From JACVRW01 sp035645115 (lineage in GTDB: Bacteria; Actinomycetota; Thermoleophilia; Solirubrobacterales; Thermoleophilaceae): a stretch of DNA of 5,766 bases. The position numbers and the translations under genes were made by a program. Positions 1 through 4,877 of this stretch are shown piece after piece. The stretch's first letter is position 1; every line of letters starts with the position of its first letter. The notes under the pieces are model-generated. The model did not search any database, was not told where the DNA came from, and saw nothing but the letters and a program-made list of their open reading frames with translations. The stretch is taken from positions 1-5,766 of the forward strand of contig DASQNF010000224.1 in the NCBI GenBank assembly GCA_035645115.1. The letters run 5' to 3'.

Positions 1-507
1 TTCCACGAGTCGCCGCGCGATCGAGAGCACCCGCTCGCGCGGCACGCGGCCCTCGTAGGGGCATCCGAACGCCACCGAGATCACGCCCTCGCAGCGCAGC
101 CCCTCGGCGCGCGCGCGCGCCACCACCCGCTCGAGCCCCGCGAGCGACTCCTCGATCGAGCGGTTGACGTTCTTACGGTTGTGCGTCTCCGAGGCGGAGA
201 GGAACAGGTTGACCTCGTGGAAGCGCTCGCGCAGGGCCAGCGCGTTGTCGAGGCCGCGCTCGTTCGGGATCAGCACGCTCACCGACACGTCCTCGGGGAT
301 GCGCGCGCGCTCGAGCAGCTCACGCCCGTCGGCCAACTGGGGGATCACGTCCGCGCGCACGAAGCTCGTGACCTCGAGTCGCTTCAGCCCCGTGCGGGCG
401 AGCATCTCGACCAGGCGGACCTTGTCGGCGGTGGCGATCACCTCCGGCTCGTTCTGGAAGCCGTCGCGCGGGCCGACCTCGCGCACCTTTACGGCCGCCC
501 CGCTCAG
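1..507 (-). CDS. Hydroxymethylglutaryl-CoA lyase family protein, C-terminus cut off by the window edge
   Basis: The family cleaves (S)-3-hydroxy-3-methylglutaryl-CoA or a related hydroxyacyl-CoA to acetyl-CoA and a keto acid, as in leucine or other acyl-CoA breakdown, in the cytosol. It is a DRE-TIM metallolyase. Visible from the N-terminus are REVGPRDGFQNEP (about residues 9-21, with the metal/catalytic Arg14-Asp15 pair), LEVTSFV (44-50, with the conserved Glu45), FLSASETHNRKNVNRSIEES and the GCPYEG motif near residue 155. About 169 of the usual 300 residues are present; the C-terminal metal-binding His-x-His lies beyond position 1. There is no ATG or GTG before the first beta strand. I chose CTG at 507 because GGGGAGG (521-515) lies 7 nt upstream and the start gives a normal-length N-terminus. 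Alternatives are TTG at 579, which adds a low-complexity extension, and GTG at 486, which clips the first strand. The gene follows the BadH-like SDR by 58 nt and is probably cotranscribed. The family is certain; the exact substrate is not. Confidence 0.9.
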   Translation of the reverse strand, partial: MSGAAVKVREVGPRDGFQNEPEVIATADKVRLVEMLARTGLKRLEVTSFVRADVIPQLADGRELLERARIPEDVSVSVLIPNERGLDNALALRERFHEVNLFLSASETHNRKNVNRSIEESLAGLERVVARARAEGLRCEGVISVAFGCPYEGRVPRERVLSIARRLVE

Positions 508-521
508 GGGACCGCCTCCCC
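505..521 (-). promoter_or_regulatory. Ribosome binding site and small hairpin at the HMG-CoA lyase start
   Basis: On the minus strand GGGGAGG (521-515) is a strong Shine-Dalgarno sequence 7 nt before CTG (507-505). The same bases form a perfect 5-bp inverted repeat, GGGGA / TCCCC, with loop GGCGG, which ends on the first base of the CTG. In RNA this would bury most of the ribosome binding site. The site decides the start choice for the lyase. Whether the hairpin regulates anything is inference. Confidence 0.45.
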
Positions 522-565
522 GGTCACGGGCGAGGAGGGCGGGGGCATGGCGGGCCGGCGCACGC

Positions 566-1315
566 TCAGATTCTGGCAAGCCCCCCGCTGACGCCGAGCG
601 ACTGGCCCGTCACGAACGAGGCGTCGTCAGAGGCGAGGAACGCGATCGCCGCCGCCACCTCCTCGGGCTGTCCGAGCCGGCGCAGGTTCGTGGAGGCGAT
701 CATGTTGTCCACGAGCCTGTGGCCGACGTCTCCGAGCCGTTCCGGCGCGCCCATCAGCAGCGGCGTCTCGATCGGGCCGGGCGCCACCGCGTTGCAGGTG
801 ATCCCGAAGCGGCCGTTCTCGATCGCGATCGCCTTCGTGAAACCGAGCACCCCGCCCTTGGCCGCCGAGTAGACGGCCGACCCGCTCGAGCCCACACGGC
901 CCGCCTCGGAGGAGACGTTCACGATGCGGCCACCGCGGCGCTCCTGCATCCCGGCGAGCACGGCATGCGTGCAGGCAAGCACGCCCACCAGGTTCACGCC
1001 GAGCACGCGCGCCCAGTGGTCGGGGTCGGTGTCGGTGAACCAGCCCCACTCGTCGTAGCCGGCGTTGTTCACGAGCACGTGCAGCGGCCCGAGCTCCGCC
1101 TGGGCCGCCTCCACGGCGGCGCGCACGGACTGCGTGGAGCACACGTCGAGCTCGAACGCGGCGCCGTCGATCTCGTCCGCCACGGCGCCGGCGCCCTCGA
1201 GGTTCAGGTCGGTCACCGCCACGCGCGCGCCTTCGGCGGCGAGCCGGCGGCAGGTGGCGGCGCCGATGCCGGACGCGCCGCCTGTCACCAGGGCTGTCCG
1301 CTCCGCGAGTCGCAA
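566..1315 (-). CDS. Short-chain dehydrogenase, BadH-like (2-hydroxycyclohexanecarboxyl-CoA dehydrogenase family)
   Basis: This is a cytosolic NAD(P)-dependent oxidoreductase with a Rossmann fold. With the TTG start it is 249 residues, the normal size for a classical SDR. The nucleotide-binding TGGASGIG motif is at 11-18, Asp36 ends beta-2 (favouring NAD), and NNAG is at 83-86. The catalytic set is Asn108, Ser136, Tyr149 and Lys153 (YSAAK), with APGP at 178-181 and a C-terminal VSGGL. The stretches ATCRRLAAEGARVAV, DLNLE, RVGSSG and VSGGL recall BadH, which oxidises 2-hydroxycyclohexanecarboxyl-CoA in alicyclic acid degradation; this is from memory, not a search. ATG at 1351 is in frame but would overlap the start codon of the divergent fgd gene and add 12 atypical residues, so TTG at 1315 is preferred. 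The gene heads the minus-strand unit with the HMG-CoA lyase behind it, which suits beta-oxidation-like CoA-ester catabolism. A 3-oxoacyl reductase with another substrate is the main alternative. Confidence 0.88.
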   Translation of the reverse strand: MRLAERTALVTGGASGIGAATCRRLAAEGARVAVTDLNLEGAGAVADEIDGAAFELDVCSTQSVRAAVEAAQAELGPLHVLVNNAGYDEWGWFTDTDPDHWARVLGVNLVGVLACTHAVLAGMQERRGGRIVNVSSEAGRVGSSGSAVYSAAKGGVLGFTKAIAIENGRFGITCNAVAPGPIETPLLMGAPERLGDVGHRLVDNMIASTNLRRLGQPEEVAAAIAFLASDDASFVTGQSLGVSGGLARI

Positions 1316-1326
1316 GGCCGGGCGGC

Positions 1327-1332
1327 AGCCTA
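1327..1332 (-). promoter_or_regulatory. Possible -10 element for the leftward SDR/HMG-CoA lyase unit
   Basis: TAGGCT on the minus strand fits the actinobacterial TANNNT -10 pattern. Transcription starting about 7 nt downstream would give a leader of only about 4 nt before the TTG at 1315. I see no convincing -35 hexamer. The call rests on a short degenerate motif and on position. Confidence 0.3.
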
Positions 1333-1336
1333 CCCG

Positions 1337-1342
1337 TACGAT
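1337..1342 (+). promoter_or_regulatory. Probable -10 element of a leaderless promoter for the fgd-cof operon
   Basis: TACGAT lies 7 nt before ATG 1350, so transcription would begin at or next to the A of the start codon. That is the usual arrangement of leaderless mRNAs in actinobacteria, and there is no purine-rich Shine-Dalgarno sequence before 1350. No good -35 match is seen at about 1314-1320. The motif also argues against the alternative start ATG at 1341, which lies inside it. Confidence 0.5.
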
Positions 1343-1349
1343 GCCCGGC

Positions 1350-2390
1350 ATGCCCGTCAGAATCGGCTACAAGGCATCCGCCGAGCAGTTCGACCCGGTG
1401 ACCCTGCTCGAGTACGCCCAGCAGGCCGAGCGCGCCGGCCTCGAGGTCGTCGCCGTGTCCGATCACTTCCAGCCGTGGCGCCACAGCGGCGGCCACTCGC
1501 CGGCCGCGATCCCGTGGCTCGCCGCGGCCGGCCAGCGCACCGAGCGCGCGCTGCTGGGGACGAGCGTCCTCACCCCCACGCTGCGCTATCACCCGTCGGT
1601 GATCGCCCAGTCGTTCGCCACGCTCGCCTGCCTCAGCCCGGGGCGGGTGTTCCTGGGAGTCGGCACGGGCGAGGCGATGAACGAGACGCCGGTCACGGGC
1701 GGCGAGTTCCCTGGGCGCAAGGAGCGCCGCGAGCGGCTGGCCGAGGCGATCGAGTTGATCCGCCGGCTCTGGAGCGAGGAGCGGGTGGACTTCGCCGGGC
1801 GCTTCTACCGGACCGAGAAGGCCACGGTCTACGACCGTCCAGAGCAGCCGGTGCCGATCTACGTGGCCGCCTCGGGCCCCTTGGCCGCCAAGCTCGCCGG
1901 CCGCGTGGGTGACGGCTTCATCTGCACGAGTGGCAAGGATCCCGGGCTCTACCGGGAGCTCCTCGGCAAGGTGGCCGAGGGGGCCGAGGAGGCCGGGCGC
2001 GACCCCACTGCCATCCGGCGCATGATCGAGATCAAGGTCTCCTACGACCGTGACCGCGAGCGCGCGGTGACCAACACGCACCCGTGGGCGGCGCTTGCGC
2101 TGCGGCCGGAGCAGAAGGAGGGCATCGAGGATCCGATCGAGATGGAGCGCGTGGCGGACGCCAACCTCGACCAGGCCCACACCCGCTTCATCTGCTCGGA
2201 CGACCCGCAGGAGATCGTGGACGGGATCCGCCCATACATCGAGCTCGGATTCGAGGAGCTGGTGCTGCACGCGCCGGGCGCCGATCAGCGCGGCTCGATC
2301 GAGCAGCTGGCGGCGGACGTGCTGCCCCTGCTGCGCCGCCATATCGTCCCCGCCTCCGGCCTCGAGGCGTCCACACCACGAGAGGGGTGA
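1350..2390 (+). CDS. fgd: F420-dependent glucose-6-phosphate dehydrogenase (luciferase-like monooxygenase family)
   Basis: It oxidises glucose-6-phosphate to 6-phosphogluconolactone while reducing F420 to F420H2, in the cytosol. It is 346 residues long (M. tuberculosis Fgd1 about 336), a TIM barrel. Aligned by eye with Fgd1 recalled from memory, it shares GYKASAEQF (6-14), SDHFQPWRH (37-45), LLGTSVLTPT (68-77), FLGVGTGEAMNE (101-112), DGFICTSGK (188-196) and DPIEME (261-266). F420-pocket and catalytic counterparts Asp38, His39, Trp43, Ser72, Val73 and Glu108 are present. The sugar-phosphate ligands Thr193, Lys196, Lys256 and Arg279 are also kept, which supports a true sugar-6-phosphate enzyme rather than a generic family member. 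Glu257 replaces the His next to the second Lys in Fgd1, and there is a C-terminal tail of about 16 residues. ATG 1350 is chosen over ATG 1341 because of the leaderless -10 element. It is the first gene of the F420 operon; the HSDL2-like SDR follows after 4 nt. Confidence 0.93.
   Translation: MPVRIGYKASAEQFDPVTLLEYAQQAERAGLEVVAVSDHFQPWRHSGGHSPAAIPWLAAAGQRTERALLGTSVLTPTLRYHPSVIAQSFATLACLSPGRVFLGVGTGEAMNETPVTGGEFPGRKERRERLAEAIELIRRLWSEERVDFAGRFYRTEKATVYDRPEQPVPIYVAASGPLAAKLAGRVGDGFICTSGKDPGLYRELLGKVAEGAEEAGRDPTAIRRMIEIKVSYDRDRERAVTNTHPWAALALRPEQKEGIEDPIEMERVADANLDQAHTRFICSDDPQEIVDGIRPYIELGFEELVLHAPGADQRGSIEQLAADVLPLLRRHIVPASGLEASTPREG
2382..2387 (+). promoter_or_regulatory. Ribosome binding site for the HSDL2-like SDR
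   Basis: GAGGGG lies 7 nt before ATG 2395 and inside the last codons of fgd. It fixes the SDR start and suggests coupled translation. It is the only clear Shine-Dalgarno sequence found for a gene in the plus-strand operon. Confidence 0.6.
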
Positions 2391-2394
2391 CCAG

Positions 2395-3243
2395 ATGGCG
2401 GAGTCGCTGAACGGGCGCACCATCTTCATGTCGGGCGGCAGCCGCGGGATCGGGCTCGCGATCGCGCTGCGGGCGGCCCGCGACGGCGCGCGCGTGGCAC
2501 TGATGGCGAAGACGGCGGAGCCGCATCCGAAGCTGCCCGGCACCGTGTTCACGGCGGCCGAGGAGATCGAGGCGGCCGGCGGCGAGGCGCTGCCGATCGT
2601 GGGCGACATCCGCGACGCCGACGCCGTCGAGGCGGCCGTTGCTCGTAGCGTGGCGCGCTTCGGCGGCATCGACGTCGTCGTGAACAACGCGAGCGCGATC
2701 AACCTCGCCCCGATGCGCGACCTCGAGGTCAAGCGCTTCGACCTGATGCAGACGATCAATTCCCGCGGCACGTTCGTGGTCACGCGGGCGTGCCTGCCGC
2801 ATTTGCGCGGCTCGGACCACGCGCACGTGCTCACCCTCTCGCCGCCGTTGTCGGCGGACCCGCGCTGGCTGCGCGGGCACAGCGCCTACACACTCTCGAA
2901 GATGGGCATGACGATGATCACGCTGGGCCTCGCGGCGGACGAGGCGGAGGCCGGGGTGGGCGCCAACTGCTTGTGGCCGCGGACGATGATCGCTACCGCC
3001 GCCGTGCAGAACCTGCTCGGCGGCGAGCAGGCGATGGCGCGCTCGCGCACGCCCGAGATCGTGGCCGACGCCGCGCACGCCGTGTTGGTGCGCGATCCGC
3101 GCTCGTGCAGCGGCAACACCTTCATGGACGACGAGGTGCTGGCCGAGGCGGGCGTCAGCGACCTGGAGCGCTACTCGGCGCCAGGCGCCGAGCTCGCGCT
3201 CGACATCTTCGTGGACGGCTGGCCCGAGCCCGCCCCGGCCTGA
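2395..3243 (+). CDS. Short-chain dehydrogenase of the HSDL2-like family (PRK08278 type)
   Basis: This is an NAD(P)-dependent oxidoreductase of 282 residues. The dinucleotide motif SGGSRGIG is at 13-20, NNAS at 97-100, Asn122, LSPPL at 148-152 with Ser149 at the catalytic serine position, and Tyr165/Lys169 in YTLSK. The LSPPL segment, the WLRGHSAYT stretch and the later NCLWPRTMIATAAV are typical of hydroxysteroid dehydrogenase-like protein 2. Animal HSDL2 also carries a C-terminal SCP2 lipid-binding domain; this protein has only the SDR domain and its own short tail. The physiological substrate of the family is unsettled (fatty-acid or lipid metabolism has been suggested), so no reaction is assigned. 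It lies 4 nt after fgd, and its TGA shares one base with the cofD ATG (TGATG). It is thus physically part of the F420 operon, although SDRs use nicotinamide cofactors. A link between F420H2 and this enzyme is only inference. Confidence 0.87.
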   Translation: MAESLNGRTIFMSGGSRGIGLAIALRAARDGARVALMAKTAEPHPKLPGTVFTAAEEIEAAGGEALPIVGDIRDADAVEAAVARSVARFGGIDVVVNNASAINLAPMRDLEVKRFDLMQTINSRGTFVVTRACLPHLRGSDHAHVLTLSPPLSADPRWLRGHSAYTLSKMGMTMITLGLAADEAEAGVGANCLWPRTMIATAAVQNLLGGEQAMARSRTPEIVADAAHAVLVRDPRSCSGNTFMDDEVLAEAGVSDLERYSAPGAELALDIFVDGWPEPAPA

Positions 3244-4157
3244 TGGCCGCCGCACGCGTCGTCCTGCTCTCGGGCGGCACCGGCGGCGCCAAGCTGGCGC
3301 GCGGGCTGCAGGCCGCGTGCGAGGAGCTCACCGTGGTCGCGAACACGGGCGATGACGTGGAGGCGTACGGCGTGCACGTCTCCCCCGACCCCGACCTCGT
3401 GACCTACGCGCTCGCGGACGCCATCGACGAGGAGCGCGGCTGGGGGCTGCGCGACGACACCTGGCGGGTGATGGAGGCCCTCGAGCGGGCCGGCCGCCGG
3501 CACTGGTTCGGGCTCGGCGACCGTGACCTCGCCATGTGCCTGATCCGCACCGAGCGCATGCGGGCGGGGCATCGCCTGACCGAGGCGCACGCGGCGGTGG
3601 TGGACGCTATGGACGTGCCCGCGCGAGTGCTCCCGATGAGCGACCAGCGGGTGGAGACCTGGGTGGGCGCGCAGGGGCGCATGCTGTCGTTCCAGGAGTT
3701 CATGATCGTCGGGCGGGGTGAGGGCCCGGTCGAGGCCGTGGAGCTGCGCGGCCTCGAGAGCGCCCGGCCCACGGACGCCGTGCTCGCGGCTCTGGCGCAG
3801 GCCGATGCGATCGTGATCGGCCCCTCCAATCCGGTGATCTCGATCGGCCCGATCGTCGCCCTGCCGGGCATGCGCGAGGCGCTCCGGTCCGCCCCGGCGC
3901 CGGTGGTGGCGGTGAGCCCGCTGGTGGGCGGGCGGTCGCTCAAGGGCCCGACCGAGGCGTTCTGCGAGTTCGCGGGCATCGAGCTGAGCGCCACCGGCGT
4001 CGCGCGCGCCTACGACGGGGTGATCGACGGAATGGTCGCCGACGAGCGGACCGGCGGGCTCCCCTGCCTGGTGACCGACACGCTGATGGCCGGCGCCGCG
4101 GGGCGCGAGCGGCTCGCGCGCGAGGTACTCGACTTCGCGCGAGCGCTCGCGGGCTGA
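3243..4157 (+). CDS. cofD: CofD/FbiA, 2-phospho-L-lactate (or phosphoenolpyruvate) transferase to FO
   Basis: It transfers the phospho-acid moiety of the GDP-activated intermediate (lactyl- or enolpyruvyl-diphospho-guanosine) to 7,8-didemethyl-8-hydroxy-5-deazariboflavin (FO), giving F420-0 or dehydro-F420-0 and releasing GMP. The 304 residues match the family length. Motifs in order are LLSGGTGGAKLARGL (8-22), NTGDD (34-38), VSPDPDLVTYALAD (46-59), GLGDRD (90-95), LPMSD (130-134), IGPSNPVISIGPI (192-204) and VSPLVGG (224-230). No key motif is missing. The start ATG overlaps the upstream SDR stop by one base and has no Shine-Dalgarno sequence, so it is probably translated by coupling. Actinobacterial homologues (FbiA) use the phosphoenolpyruvate-derived donor and archaeal ones were described with phospholactate; the sequence read here does not decide. 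cofC and cofE follow. Confidence 0.96.
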   Translation: MAAARVVLLSGGTGGAKLARGLQAACEELTVVANTGDDVEAYGVHVSPDPDLVTYALADAIDEERGWGLRDDTWRVMEALERAGRRHWFGLGDRDLAMCLIRTERMRAGHRLTEAHAAVVDAMDVPARVLPMSDQRVETWVGAQGRMLSFQEFMIVGRGEGPVEAVELRGLESARPTDAVLAALAQADAIVIGPSNPVISIGPIVALPGMREALRSAPAPVVAVSPLVGGRSLKGPTEAFCEFAGIELSATGVARAYDGVIDGMVADERTGGLPCLVTDTLMAGAAGRERLAREVLDFARALAG

Positions 4158-4162
4158 GGCGG

Positions 4163-4168
4163 TACGCT
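4163..4168 (+). promoter_or_regulatory. Possible internal -10 element before cofC
   Basis: TACGCT lies in the 33-nt gap between cofD and cofC. It is preceded by G, so the core GTACGCT matches GTACGAT before fgd at six of seven bases. It sits exactly 7 nt before an in-frame TTG (4176) and 22 nt before ATG 4191. No Shine-Dalgarno sequence precedes 4191. It could be an internal promoter giving a leaderless or very short-leader cofC-cofE transcript. No clear -35 is visible. Confidence 0.35.
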
Positions 4169-4190
4169 CGGCCACTTGCCAGCCGCTGCG

Positions 4191-4877
4191 ATGAGAACGA
4201 TCGCCATCCTCCCCGTCAAGAGCTTCGCTGCCGCCAAGCAGCGGCTGGCGGAGGAGCTCCAAGCCGAACTGCGCCATGCACTCGCGCGGGCGATGCTCGC
4301 CGACGTGCTCCGCGCGCTGCGGGGCAGCTCCCGGATCGACGAGCTGGCCGTGGTGAGCGCCGACCCGGTGGCGAAGGTGCTGGCGCGCGAGCAGGAGGCG
4401 CGTGTCCTGCACGACGACGCGCAGGCCGGCCAGTCGCCGGCCGCGGACGTGGGGATCCGCCACGCGCTGGCGGCCGGCTTCGAACGCGCACTGCTCGTCC
4501 CGGGCGACACGCCACTGCTCGATGCCGGCGAGCTCGACGAGCTTCTCGCCGGCTCGGGCGCCGTGGCGATCGTTCCCGACCGCCATGGCGCGGGCACCAA
4601 CGCGCTCGTGCTGGCGCCGCCGGATGCGATCGAGCCGAGCTTCGGGCCGGGCAGCTTCGAGCGCCATCTCGCGGCGGCCGAGCGCGCCGCGCTCGGGCAC
4701 TCCGTGGAGCGCGTGCCCACGCTGATGCTCGATGTGGACACCCCGGAGGATCTCGCGCGACTGGAAGCCGTGCTCGAGCGCCTGCCGGGCGAACGTGCCC
4801 CGGCCACCCGCCAAGCGCTGGGGCGCCTGGAGCGTGCCCGCGCGTCCGCCCCGCACGCGGCGCCGGCTTCGGTCTGA
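4191..4877 (+). CDS. cofC: CofC/FbiD, 2-phospho-L-lactate (or phosphoenolpyruvate) guanylyltransferase
   Basis: It joins GTP to the three-carbon phospho-acid to make the activated donor used by CofD, releasing pyrophosphate. It has a nucleotidyltransferase (MobA-like) fold in the cytosol and 228 residues from ATG 4191. Motifs are ILPVKSFAAAKQRLA (6-20), the nucleotide-binding N-terminus with Lys10 and Lys16; VVSAD (54-58); QSPAADVGIRHAL (81-93); VPGDTPLL (103-110); PDRHGAGTNALVL (129-141); FGPGSFERH (151-159); and DVDTPEDL (181-188). After this last motif, where many homologues end, there is an Ala/Arg-rich tail of about 40 residues. TTG 4176 is in frame, adds five residues and lies 7 nt after a -10-like hexamer, so it is a real alternative start. 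The choice of phospholactate, phosphoenolpyruvate or 3-phosphoglycerate as substrate cannot be read from the motifs alone; phosphoenolpyruvate is expected from other actinobacteria. The stop overlaps the inferred cofE start. Confidence 0.94.
   Translation: MRTIAILPVKSFAAAKQRLAEELQAELRHALARAMLADVLRALRGSSRIDELAVVSADPVAKVLAREQEARVLHDDAQAGQSPAADVGIRHALAAGFERALLVPGDTPLLDAGELDELLAGSGAVAIVPDRHGAGTNALVLAPPDAIEPSFGPGSFERHLAAAERAALGHSVERVPTLMLDVDTPEDLARLEAVLERLPGERAPATRQALGRLERARASAPHAAPASV

Noticed and set aside
107..120. (GC)7 alternating tract, a possible Z-DNA former
   Set aside because: It encodes an ordinary Ala-Arg repeat in a helix of the HMG-CoA lyase and is explained by codon bias at high GC.
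504..548. A 14-codon minus-strand ATG frame between the SDR and the lyase, a possible leader peptide
   Set aside because: It has no ribosome binding site and no repeated regulatory codons; it probably arises by chance.
1341..1349. Earlier in-frame ATG for fgd at 1341
   Set aside because: It overlaps the -10-like hexamer and would add only MPG before the normal family N-terminus.
164..1912. A 582-codon plus-strand frame across the HMG-CoA lyase, SDR and fgd start
   Set aside because: It is antisense to two recognised minus-strand genes and out of frame with fgd; the protein is compositionally biased and matches nothing.
627..2834. A 735-codon open frame on the minus strand spanning the SDR, fgd and part of the HSDL2-like SDR
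   Set aside because: Its translation is Arg/Ala/Gly/Pro-rich low-complexity sequence with no domain, and it lies antisense or out of frame to genes with full family motifs. Long shadow frames are expected at this GC content.
3171..4856. A 561-codon minus-strand frame under cofD and cofC
   Set aside because: It is antisense to two genes with complete catalytic motifs and has shadow-like His/Arg/Gly composition.
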